From Marinoscillum sp965229915 (GTDB lineage: Bacteria; Bacteroidota; Bacteroidia; Cytophagales; Cyclobacteriaceae): a DNA stretch of 64,000 nucleotides. Positions 35,076 to 45,600 of the stretch are shown here, piece by piece. The stretch lies in assembly GCF_965229915.1 (NCBI RefSeq), contig NZ_CBDDJZ010000001.1:4402001-4466000 (forward strand), in the 5' to 3' direction. The position numbers and the translations under genes were made by a program. The notes under the pieces are model-generated. The model ran no database searches, was not told the DNA's origin, and saw only the letters and a list, made by a program, of their open reading frames with translations. Numbering within the stretch: position 1 is the stretch's first letter; every line of letters begins with the position of its first letter.

Positions 35076-36190
35076 AGGTCCTGATATGTCCCAACGCTTT
35101 TAAAGAATCACTTAGTGCTGAGGAGGCTGCTGAGGCCATCCAGAGAGGACTAAGAGAAGCCTCTGTGAGCATAGAAACTGCGCTTGTACCTATTGCGGAT
35201 GGTGGAGATGGTTCTCTTGGAGTAATAGTCCGCTACCTGGGAGCAGAACTATACACTAGAAGTGTGGATGGTCCTTTGGAGCAAGAAGTGAGTGCCAGCT
35301 ATGGATGGCATGATGAAGGAAAATTTGCCATCATCGAATTAGCGGAAGCTTCGGGTATCCGGCTTATCGATGAGCTGGACCCCTACAATGCCACCACTTA
35401 TGGTACTGGGCAGCTGATTCAGTCAGCACTTTCACGAGGAGCCACACAGATATACCTAACTATTGGAGGGAGTGCTTCAGTGGATGGGGCATTAGGTATT
35501 TTGGCTGCTCTTGGGGTCAAATTTTATGATGGGAATGAACCTATTCAAAATCCAAAACCTTCAGATCTGCAGCGAATAGATCGTATGGATGCTGGAGTGG
35601 TTACAGAGATAGTGGATCAATGTAAGATTACTATTCTCTGTGATGTAACCAATCCTCTGATCGGTGAGAAGGGAGCTGCAGCGGTATTTGGTCCTCAAAA
35701 GGGCTGTGAAGAACGAGATGTGTATTGGTTCAATGATGCATTGAAAAACCTGGCGGATCTGGTAGAAGAATCGACCGGAAGGCATGTACATGACGTGAAG
35801 CATGGAGGTGCGGCAGGAGGTGTTGCTGCCATCCTACATGGACTTCTGCAAGCCGAACTCATTCCTGGTGCAGAAAAAATACTGGAATGGGCAGGGTTTG
35901 ACAAAGAGCTGGGTACTTCCGATGTGCTCATTACTGGTGAAGGGCGAATAGATCAGCAGACCAATTATGGCAAAGGTCCCGGACTAGTGGCACGACTAGG
36001 TAAAGAAGCGGGTCTCAAGGTGATTGGACTTTCTGGTGGAGTGAATGCCGAGGTGGACCCAATCGAACATTTTGATGTAATCCTTCCTATCACAAACGGT
36101 CCTGTGACTCTGGAAGAGGCCATGAAGTTTACTTATCAGAATCTGGAACGAACTGCTTTTCAGTTGGGGAAACTACTGGTTGTTGACTGA
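35072..36190 (+). CDS. Glycerate kinase (GlxK/GarK family)
   Basis: The product has 372 residues, typical for this family. It begins VLICPNAFKESLSAEEAAEA and contains PIADGGDGS, LTIGGSASVDG and TGEGRIDQQT, the recognised nucleotide and substrate segments. It phosphorylates D-glycerate, probably to 2-phosphoglycerate. The ATG overlaps the sixA stop. Its 3' end overlaps the convergent TlpA-like gene by 31 bases. Confidence 0.92.
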   Translation: MKVLICPNAFKESLSAEEAAEAIQRGLREASVSIETALVPIADGGDGSLGVIVRYLGAELYTRSVDGPLEQEVSASYGWHDEGKFAIIELAEASGIRLIDELDPYNATTYGTGQLIQSALSRGATQIYLTIGGSASVDGALGILAALGVKFYDGNEPIQNPKPSDLQRIDRMDAGVVTEIVDQCKITILCDVTNPLIGEKGAAAVFGPQKGCEERDVYWFNDALKNLADLVEESTGRHVHDVKHGGAAGGVAAILHGLLQAELIPGAEKILEWAGFDKELGTSDVLITGEGRIDQQTNYGKGPGLVARLGKEAGLKVIGLSGGVNAEVDPIEHFDVILPITNGPVTLEEAMKFTYQNLERTAFQLGKLLVVD

Positions 36191-36756
36191 TTTAGTTGGT
36201 CCAGCAAAGACCGGAAACTCTCTGTATCATACTTGGCCATGCCATGGTTCTCTACCACCAGTTTCCCTGAGGGGGCAATCACATAAGTGGTCGGAATAGA
36301 ATGGGTATCATAACTTTTTGGTAGTGATGATTCCAGAAAATAGACTGGCATTTCATAGCCTTTTCGCATGATAAAGTCTTTGGCTTTCTCTCTACTCTGA
36401 TCCATGGAGATCATTACGAACGTTACTTCATTTCCCTTTTTCTGGTAGAGATCTTCTATGTCTGGCATTTCTGCAATACACGGCGGACACCAGGTAGCCC
36501 AGAAATTCAAAAATACGGTTTGACCTTCAAATTCCTCAAATACAACCTGTTCTCCTTTGATGTTGCTAAGATAAAAGCCATAATCCGCATATCGCTCTTC
36601 AGTTATTTTATCTGGCTGGATGATTCCTGTGGCTAGCAGACCTCTTTGCACCAGACCTATTGCTTCGGTATGTAATCCGGTGAAGTAAAGCGTGAGGCCT
36701 ACGGTCACAAGAATCAGCCACTCAGTGAGTTCTCTTCGATAAGTCTTTTTCGCCAT
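36160..36756 (-). CDS. TlpA-like membrane-anchored thioredoxin
   Basis: The product has 198 residues. An N-terminal membrane helix (about 12-27) anchors a periplasmic thioredoxin domain. The active site is WCPPC with Cys90 and Cys93, preceded by VFLNFWAT. The cis-Pro region SIPTTYVIAPSG is present. It should carry out thiol-disulfide exchange in the periplasm; its partner is not evident. The last 31 bases overlap the convergent glycerate kinase gene. Confidence 0.9.
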   Translation of the reverse strand: MAKKTYRRELTEWLILVTVGLTLYFTGLHTEAIGLVQRGLLATGIIQPDKITEERYADYGFYLSNIKGEQVVFEEFEGQTVFLNFWATWCPPCIAEMPDIEDLYQKKGNEVTFVMISMDQSREKAKDFIMRKGYEMPVYFLESSLPKSYDTHSIPTTYVIAPSGKLVVENHGMAKYDTESFRSLLDQLNQSTTSSFPN

Positions 36757-36822
36757 GATTCTTTATGAAAATTTATTCTTAGATTCCTAACGTAATCCTT
36801 TCTGATAAAATCCCAGAAATGA

Positions 36823-36846
36823 TATTTTTGGCGCCCAATTGAAATC
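36823..36846 (+). promoter_or_regulatory. Predicted tex promoter and leader motif shared with dnaN
   Basis: TATTTTTG (36823-36830) matches TAnnTTTG and runs into GCGCCCAATTGAAATC (36831-36846), four bases before the tex ATG at 36850. The dnaN leader carries the same sequence with one difference. Transcription would start close to the CGCCC, leaving a very short leader. Confidence 0.55.
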
Positions 36847-36849
36847 CAT

Positions 36850-39081
36850 ATGACAAATTACACAGCTAAGATAGCCCAAGAATTTTCGTTACAACCTCGC
36901 TTTGTTGATGCCACGATCAAACTTTTAGATGATGGGGCAACGGTTCCATTCATTTCTAGATATCGTAAGGAACTCACTGGCTCGATGGACGAAGTGGAAG
37001 TGGCCAATGTACGAGATCGATTGGCTCAGCTCAGAGATCTGGACAAACGAAGAGAGGCTATTCTAAAATCAATAGATGAGCAGGAAAAGTTAACTCCTGA
37101 ACTGAAAGCGAAAATAGATGCGGCTGAAACGATGGCTGTGTTGGAGGATTTGTACTTGCCATATAAGCCCAAAAGAAAAACCAGAGCATCTGTGGCCAAG
37201 GAAAAAGGTCTGGAGCCACTGGCTAAGGTACTTTGGGAGCAAGGAGGAGTTCTTCCAGAGCAAGAAGCGGAGCAGTTCATTAGTGAAGAGAAGGGTGTGG
37301 AAGATGTCAATGCAGCGCTGCAAGGTGCGCGGGATATCATCGCTGAATGGATCAGTGAAGATGCGGATGCCAGAAAGAAGATTCGTGGATTGTTCAAATC
37401 TGAGGGAGTTGTCTCATCCAGAGTACTCAAGGGCAAAGAACAAGAGGGACATAAATACAAAGATTACTTTGAATGGGAGGAGAGTCTGAAAGACATTCCA
37501 TCCCATCGTTTGCTAGCAATTAGACGTGGTGAGCGGGAAGGAATTCTTATGATGGACACTTCCATTCCGGAGGATATGGCATTTGATACCCTGGGACGGA
37601 TGTTCGTACAAGGGCAAAACGCTGCCTCAGAGCAGGTGGAGATAGCTATGAAGGATTCTTACAAGCGCCTGATCAAACCAAGTATAGAAACAGAAGCTAG
37701 ACTGGATAGTAAGAAAAGTGCTGATCTGGAGGCTATTTCTGTGTTTGCTGAGAACCTGAAGCAACTACTAATGGCAGCTCCCCTTGGTCAAAAGTCTGTA
37801 ATGGCTATTGATCCTGGGTTTAGAACAGGATGTAAGCTGGTTTGCCTGGACCGCCAGGGCAAGCTTTTGGAGCATACGGCTATCTATCCGAACGAACCTA
37901 AAAAAGATATTCACACAGCTGGAGCAGTGGTGATGGCACTGGCTCAGAAGCACAATATCGAAGCAATAGCAATCGGAAATGGTACTGCCAGTCGTGAAAC
38001 GGAGCAATTCGTAAAGAGCCTGGGATTGCCAAGAAACATCATTATTGCCATGGTCAATGAAAGCGGAGCTTCTATCTACTCAGCTTCAGAGGTAGCACGC
38101 GAGGAGTTTAAAGAATATGATGTCACAGTGAGAGGAGCTGTTTCTATCGGCAGAAGAATGATGGATCCTTTGGCTGAGCTAGTAAAAATAGACGCCAAAT
38201 CTATTGGTGTTGGTCAGTACCAACATGATGTGGATCAGAATGAATTGAAGCACTCTCTCGACGATGTGGTAATGAGTTGTGTAAACGGTGTAGGTGTGGA
38301 GCTGAACACTGCAAGCAAGCAATTACTTACCTATGTTTCTGGTCTTGGTCCTCAGCTTGCAGAGAATATAGTGAAGCACAGAAATGAAAATGGTGCTTTT
38401 AAAAGTAGAGATGAGCTAAAGGCAATTCCTCGTTTGGGAGATAAGGCTTTTGAGCAAGCGGCTGGTTTCTTAAGAATCAAGGGAGCTGCGAATGTGTTGG
38501 ATGAAAGCGCCGTGCACCCTGAGCGTTACGAGACGGTCAGTACCATGGCAAAAGATCTGGGCTGCTCAGTTGAAGACTTGGTGAAGGACAAGAACTTGAG
38601 AAGTCGCATCGACTTAAAGAAATATGTGACTGAAACTGTGGGACTGCCTACACTTAAAGATATTTTGGATGAGTTGGCCAAGCCAGGACGTGATCCACGT
38701 GAGCAATTTGAGGCATTTGCCTTCGCGGACAATGTACACGAAATCAGTGATTTAAGTGTAGGGATGAAACTTCCGGGGATTATTACCAATATCACAAAGT
38801 TTGGAGCGTTTGTAGATGTGGGGGTTCATCAAGACGGACTGGTTCATGTCAGCCATCTTTCAGATAGCTTTGTTTCAGATCCTGCGGCTGCTGTGAAGCT
38901 CCAACAGAAAGTAACAGTAACGGTGCTGGAAGTGGATGTGCCAAGAAAGCGAATATCACTTTCGATGAAGTCTGATCCATTTGGTAAACCAGCTCCAAAA
39001 AAGAAGAGAAGAGAAGAAAGAGAACCTGAAGGTGATCTACAAGCCAAGCTGGCAATGTTGAAAGGTAAATTCAATAACTAA
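36850..39081 (+). CDS. tex: Tex family RNA-binding transcription accessory protein
   Basis: The product has 743 residues. In order, it has the Tex N-terminal helical domain, a YqgF-like RNase H fold (MAIDPGFRTGCKLVCLD), two helix-hairpin-helix motifs (LTYVSGLGPQLAENIVKHR and ELKAIPRLGDKAFEQAAGF), and a C-terminal S1 domain (GIITNITKFGAFVDVGVHQD), ending in a basic then acidic tail. Tex is an essential or conditionally needed transcription and RNA factor in many bacteria. A small lipoprotein gene begins 1 bp after the stop. Confidence 0.95.
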   Translation: MTNYTAKIAQEFSLQPRFVDATIKLLDDGATVPFISRYRKELTGSMDEVEVANVRDRLAQLRDLDKRREAILKSIDEQEKLTPELKAKIDAAETMAVLEDLYLPYKPKRKTRASVAKEKGLEPLAKVLWEQGGVLPEQEAEQFISEEKGVEDVNAALQGARDIIAEWISEDADARKKIRGLFKSEGVVSSRVLKGKEQEGHKYKDYFEWEESLKDIPSHRLLAIRRGEREGILMMDTSIPEDMAFDTLGRMFVQGQNAASEQVEIAMKDSYKRLIKPSIETEARLDSKKSADLEAISVFAENLKQLLMAAPLGQKSVMAIDPGFRTGCKLVCLDRQGKLLEHTAIYPNEPKKDIHTAGAVVMALAQKHNIEAIAIGNGTASRETEQFVKSLGLPRNIIIAMVNESGASIYSASEVAREEFKEYDVTVRGAVSIGRRMMDPLAELVKIDAKSIGVGQYQHDVDQNELKHSLDDVVMSCVNGVGVELNTASKQLLTYVSGLGPQLAENIVKHRNENGAFKSRDELKAIPRLGDKAFEQAAGFLRIKGAANVLDESAVHPERYETVSTMAKDLGCSVEDLVKDKNLRSRIDLKKYVTETVGLPTLKDILDELAKPGRDPREQFEAFAFADNVHEISDLSVGMKLPGIITNITKFGAFVDVGVHQDGLVHVSHLSDSFVSDPAAAVKLQQKVTVTVLEVDVPRKRISLSMKSDPFGKPAPKKKRREEREPEGDLQAKLAMLKGKFNN

Positions 39082-39082
39082 T

Positions 39083-39541
39083 TTGAAAAAAGGGATACTA
39101 CATGTGATTGTGGTCATGGCGCTTCTTGCTGCTTGTGAAGATGAATACTTTCCGGAGGGGTTTCTTCCATATCAGGTAGAGTATATGCTTACCAATGACA
39201 GTAGTAGAACCTGGCTCGTCACAGGCTGGGAAGTGAACGGAGATCCAGTGGCCATGGCTTCTTGTTCTGACAGCCTTAGACTTGGTTTTGAAGTAATTAC
39301 GAATGACTCCATCGCTTCCTATGAGCTACGCTACAATGCAGATTGCAGCCAGTTTGACACCACATCTATAGGAGCTCTTACGGCTTCAGGAAGCAATTCA
39401 TTCACTGATTCGTTGTATTTTGAAAGGAGCAACGGCACTATCAGATCCATGTATGTGAAAGAACTGACATCTAGCAGACTTTCAGTTACTTATTCTCTAA
39501 ATGGGAGTCTTGTTGATCAGTATCTAGTGCCCGAGAATTGA
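39083..39541 (+). CDS. Small lipoprotein of unknown function
   Basis: The product has 152 residues. The TTG at 39083 is the only start that keeps the signal MKKGILHVIVVMALLAAC, with Cys18 lipidated. The mature protein has a beta-rich pattern (RTWLVTGWEVNGDPV and RLSVTYSLNG) resembling lipocalin-like small lipoproteins of Bacteroidota, though I cannot name a family. It starts 1 bp after the tex stop, so it is read from the same message. Two further Cys residues (AMASCSDSL and NADCSQF) could form a disulfide. Confidence 0.72.
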   Translation: MKKGILHVIVVMALLAACEDEYFPEGFLPYQVEYMLTNDSSRTWLVTGWEVNGDPVAMASCSDSLRLGFEVITNDSIASYELRYNADCSQFDTTSIGALTASGSNSFTDSLYFERSNGTIRSMYVKELTSSRLSVTYSLNGSLVDQYLVPEN

Positions 39542-39647
39542 TCAATAACCGGGCTTAGTGTGACATTTTGGGGTGATTAGTTAGCTCATACGGGGTGTTC
39601 ATCGGTTTTTTTTGATTTTGTCAAGAGAAATAGGAACATTTGGGTAT

Positions 39648-39655
39648 TAATTTTG
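39648..39655 (+). promoter_or_regulatory. Predicted promoter of the 3185-residue surface protein gene
   Basis: TAATTTTG matches TAnnTTTG exactly, 31 bp before the ATG at 39687. No -33 TTTG lies at the expected distance. The 145-bp gap before the gene holds nothing else I can name. Confidence 0.45.
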
Positions 39656-39686
39656 TACCCTTAAGGCACAGATCAACCTCACACAC

Positions 39687-42600
39687 ATGCTTCGCAAACC
39701 GTCAACTCTAGCAGTTTTACTGCTTTTCACACTAACTATAGTCTATTCTCAGACCGGACCGGCCGGTGTAGGAAATAGCACCAACAATATTCTCTGGTTG
39801 GATGCACAAAATCCAAGCTCATTGTCGGCTGCTTTAGTCAATGATGACCCAGTGACCACATGGAGTGATTTATCAGGCAATGGGAATGATTTTCTGCAAC
39901 AGGCAGCTGATCCAGTTCCTCTTTTTCGAAATGATGGTCTGGATGCCGGTACGTTTAATGTGGTTCAGTTTGATGGTACAGAGCGCTATCTGACTTTAGC
40001 AGATAACGATGATCTTGATCTGAACCTGGATGAACTGACCATTATTGGAGTCTACAATCGAGTAGCCACAGATGCAAGTGCGCGGGGTATTTTGTCAAAA
40101 AGGACTTCCTTTGGGTCGCAGATGTCATACTACATCTACACTTATACGGGAAATGACCTTCACTTTGCAGTCAATACCTCTGGTAATACTGTACTCAATT
40201 CCAATAACCCTACCGTTTCCGGTGACAACTTATTTACTGTAGCCTATAATGGCTCACAACAACAGATTTTTCTTGGATCTGATGATGAAGGATCCAACAG
40301 CAAGACCGGTACAGTGAACAACTCCACTTCCAACTTCATAATGGGAGCTTTGAATAATGATTATGGCACTTACTTCAACGGTGAGTTGGCAGAAGTCATC
40401 ATGTTTAGGACAGCGCTCAACGGAGCAGAACGCCTTATTATAGAAAACTATCTAGCCGACAAATATGGCCTGACTATCACCAATGATTTCTTTGGTAATT
40501 ATACTGATTATGATGCCGCGTATGACGATGACTTACGGGCTATCGGTACAGCCAATGGTACAGACCTTCATGACATTTCAGGCTATAGCAGTGGGCTGCA
40601 ATTGGAGGCCACTGCTCAGCTCGATGCAACCAATGAATTTGCTTTTTTTGCTCATGATGCAGGCACGGCTCATGCCACGGGAGCAGTTACTAACATAGAT
40701 GGAGTGAATGTAACTGAGCGATGGGCAAAGGATTATTACATAGAGACTAGTCAAAACGGCCTGACCGATGCAGCGAGTATAGAAACGAAATTCCGCTTTG
40801 ATTTTTCAGAAGCTGGTCTCACACTGAGTGGCGCTTCTACTGATTTTGTTTTGCTTTACAGAAGCACGACAGCTGATGATTTTACCAGGGTTTTTGCCAA
40901 CTCATATGCTATTGAAAGTACGGATCAAGTGGTGGTTTCCATACCATCCAGCCGATTAAGATCTGGATATTATACTCTTGGTAAGGGAACACAGATTACT
41001 TCAAGAACATGGTATGTGCTTCAAAACGGTGATTGGTCTGATTCGGATACCTGGACACTTGATGCAGGGTCCGCACCAATACCTAACAACCCCTTAGATG
41101 AAGTGCCAGGAATAGAGGATGATGTCATCATAAGAAATGGAAAAACGGTGACCATTCAATCCACTACAAACAATCTGACTGTGGCTAGTGTGACAGTAGA
41201 TGGAACTCTTGATATGACCACATCATCGGGCCATGACTTTAATATCATTAATGGTCAGGGAATTATCCGTATCAGCGGTAATGGAGGAGTGAGTAATTTC
41301 CCAGATGGCAACACGATCACCTCCAATGGTTTTGGAAATCCAGCGAATGGAGGGCTCTTGCAAGTTCGTGGTACTGGATTCACATTTGATCAGGATGAGG
41401 TGTTCAAGGATGTAAGGATCAGGTTGGATAATAATACTGATGTTATTGAACTTGGCGCTGATTTGACTGTCAATGGAGACTTTGATGTGAGGTTTGGTAC
41501 CTTCCAGTTTGGTGACGGATCGGGTACTAGCAGGACACTCACCGTGCTTGGTGACTTTTCTGTAGAAAACAATGGCTCTACTCAAGATGGACGAGTGACT
41601 ACAGCCAATGTGCCCGCTAGCAGCGCAAGACACCAGTTTAATTTGTATGGGAACTTTCTAAATGAAGGTACCGCCCAGTTTTCGGATCGTACCGCAGTTA
41701 ACTATGCTGCCGAGTCAACAAATGGCGTGGTGGATATAAATTTGGTTTCTACCAATTCCGATCAGCAGATAGACTGCAATGGCTTAACGTATTTCTATAG
41801 ATTAGAAATTGTAAAAGGATCTGTAGACTTCACGGCTAATATCCAGGCAGATGATCCAGGTAATTTTATTCTCACTGGCTATGCCAATGACAATGTGGAT
41901 GGTGATGTAGATGCACCTAATGACAATGACAATGCATTTGCCTTGATTACAGGTACGGCGAGTTTAGGTACGAACGTAAGTGTGAGGTTGAATACCACCG
42001 GGAATTACTCTATTGGAGCCAATGCAAAGCTATTAGTGAATGGAGCCAATGTAACCAAAACGGGAGGAGCGGCTGTTACACCATATGGAGTACTGGAAGT
42101 AGCTGCGGGTATATTGGAGGTGCCATCTGGCAGTGGAATCACCACCAGAGATGCTGGTCAGATTAATGTGTCAGGTGGACAGGTCTGGGTGAGTCAGATC
42201 AGAACGTCTATTCAGGGGAGTGTGGCGCAAGGTGGGTTCCAGCAGACTGGAGGTACTGTGAATGTTTGGGATTATTCTGCTGGGGAAAGTCCGATATTGG
42301 GACAAGCGGCAGGATCGGCAAATGCGGATTATGCACGTTTTGCACTGACTTATGAAGGTAATGCATTTACCATGACCGGAGGTACCCTCAATATCAAAGA
42401 TGCCACAGGCTCAGGGTTATTGTTTATCAATTCTGATCCGGACAATATAAGCGTGACAGGAGGTACGGTCAATCTGTATTCTTCAATAACAGGAAACTCA
42501 ATCGTTTCTTCCGAAGCACCTTTTTGGAATTTGAATATTTACAATTCGAATGCTGCTACTTCTGCCAAAATTACTATTGACTCACTCACAAATGGTCCCG

Positions 42601-45600
42601 GAGGAGTAAATGATCGAAAAATCACTGACTCTGATTTGGTCGTTTATAATGACCTCAGAATTAAAACCAGCACCACCCGAACATCCGGCTCTAACACTTA
42701 CGGAGCTTATTTGGATTTGTGTCCACTCAATAATTGTTCTAACCTGGAAGTAGGTGGTGATTTGTATATAGAAGATAGTGGTGTGCTGGATGTATGGGCA
42801 TGGGATGGTAGTGATAATGACGGCAGTGCCACGGTGACCATGAATGGAGGCGAGAATGCAGTATTGTATGTGGGCGATATTACCACTTACACCAATTCGC
42901 TGGTAGAGTTTGAATATCCTGACGCCGGTCCCTGGCCTTCAGGATTTGGATCTGGAGATGAGACTTACGGAGTCTACACCTTGCCTTTTTACAACTGGGT
43001 AATCGACAAAGATGATGCTGTCCTGTATTTGGCGGCTAAGTCACCTGGTAAGGGTGATGGTAGCCCTGGAAGCAATGCCAGTTTGTACAAAACCTCTGGT
43101 GGAGGTAAAAACCTTAGTAGATATGCAGTTCGTCTCGTAGTGGTGACGAATGAGTTCCAGTTACTCAGTGGTACGCTGAATCAAAATGATCCGTTTAGTA
43201 CCTTGCAGTTGACTGAAAGTGACGGAACTGCGTTTGGTACGGTGGGTGATCCTGTAGGCTACGGCATGTACTTATTAGGATCAATTACCAATCAGGGCCA
43301 ATGCTTTGTGTATGAAGATGGTACCACCCGAAAAGAAGGAACGGTCAATATTCGGGCTGGAGGCGATGTGACCATTAACTCCACAGAAGGTTCGGGGTTT
43401 GGTAATCTGGAAATAAACAATGCAGGTTTTGATATTACCTTGACCAGTGACCTATCCGTGGGCAGGTTGCAATATGCTGCTGGTGTAATTGATATTGGGA
43501 CCAATAATCTGAAAGTAGATGTCTTTGAATTTCTGGACTTGTCATCAAGCGGGTTCATTCCGGCTGTAGGTGGTCAGGGAGTTTATTCCACATCTGATTA
43601 CATCCGCATGGCTGGTAATGCTTCAGATGGAGGTCTTTCCATCAAGATGCCTAGATCATTGACTTTATATGAAAGTGCCACACCATCCTTCCCAGATGCA
43701 AACTATACGGAGGAATACAATATTGTAGATCGGGCTACTTATTATGTAGATGGTCAGGTTTACAACACACCTGATAGACTGTGGTTCCCTATAGGTACAG
43801 CTGCCAACTCAACCGAGCGCTACACACCAGCAGTCATGCATGTGGTAGATGATGCGGGCGTTACCTATGATGGAGATGAGTATGTCACCGTGAGAGTAGT
43901 GGACAAAGAACTCCAAACGACGGACTTGACAGGAGGGGACATCCTGTCCTATTACTGGAAAGTGAGCACAGAAGGGTTTGATGCCGGACTCCCTGAAATT
44001 TCATGGATTTTCCAATACGATGATAGCGATATAGACGGTGGAGATGAAACCAACTATGTACCCGGTAAGGTAGAGTCTAGTGGTTCATACCTCAGATCCA
44101 ATGATGGTACAGATCAAGCGGTGAAGGATGGTGGAGCAGCGGGTAATTCTGGTAATATCGTTGGAACGAACCCAGGTAACATCATCATGTTCAATGGTAC
44201 CAATGTAGATGCCGTGGGTGATGACGCAAATGATGAGATAGACTCTGGTACAGCAGATGGTGTTTACGATCAGGGAAATGTCGATAACAACTGGACCACA
44301 CCTTGGCCAGGAACTGGATTCACGCTGGAGGAAGCCAATTACACTGCTGGTGAGTCTGCCAGATTTGTAGGGGCCCCGGAGATCTTTTATACCAGAAAAA
44401 CTAGTAATGGAGATCAAAATTGGAATACGCAGAGTACATGGTCCACTGTTGGGGTTCAGGGTGCTACCGCATCCTCACTCCCAGGGGCTGGAGATGTCGT
44501 TATTCTTGGAGCTCATAATGGACCATCGATCAATGGGTCATGGACGCAAGTGCCAATCAGACTCGATGTGAATATCAACACTACTGTGGCTGAAATTCAG
44601 TTTGAAGAAGCGGGTGCTGGTGAAGAGAGAGCTAGACTTTTTCCACAGTCAGGTACAGATCATGATTGGGGTAGAGTCATCGGAAATGGAGAAATTCAGT
44701 TGTTTTTTAGCAATTCAGGAAACGTGCCAACATTTGATGCGACAAATGATTTTGGTGATTTTCTGAACAATGAGAATAGTACCTGGAACCTCGCACATCA
44801 AGGAGGCGCTGGGACAGGTAATGCTGTGGTAATGCCAACTTTCCCTTCTGAATTTCCGACACTTAGAATCACAGCCACAGGAGGTAGCAATGGTGGTACT
44901 GATGGTTGGGGGAATCAGCGCATTGTTACATTTACCAATCCCATACAGGTCAATTCACAACTGCAGGTTGCTAACCGAGCGGCTTTGTGGGTACAAGATG
45001 ACATTACTGTCAATGGAGATGCTGAAGTTGGAGTCGGTTATGGTCATGGCAGGATTAGGTTCGACAATGGAACCGTGTCGCATACCTTGTCTATTGGGGG
45101 TGATTTAAGGATCAATGGAAACAACACGTTTGGAGCGGATAGTTATTTGGATATTGAATCTGGTGGTGGAAATGGAGTTAATCATGAACTTAAAGTTGGT
45201 GGAGATATTTCTCTCACGCAGGATGATGCCTCAGACGATGCCTTCTTAGATTTGTTTACCACCTCCGCCGACAACAATGTCATATTAGAGCTGCAGGGCG
45301 AAGGAGATCATTCGTTGACGAACACCACCGCCTCAGTACCTGATTTGTATCAATTGGTACTCAACAAAGGTTCAGATACTACTAACTCTTTTACGATCTC
45401 TGCTGAAATTTCCCTTACAGAACCGACAGATATCGGAGCTCAGTCAATTGAAATAGTTAATGGACTACTCATTCTTGACGACCCTGCCATCGACGTAGTA
45501 CTTGCTGATGGTACTCAGGGGAGTTTTTATCTTCCTAATGCATTCAATGACGATGCTTCTTCAGGATCTGGAGGTTTGGAAATAGCTCAAGGTAATGCCA

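Noticed and set aside
37026..37460. A 144-residue minus-strand frame inside tex
   Set aside because: It is a shadow of a highly conserved gene and has no start context, domain or signal.
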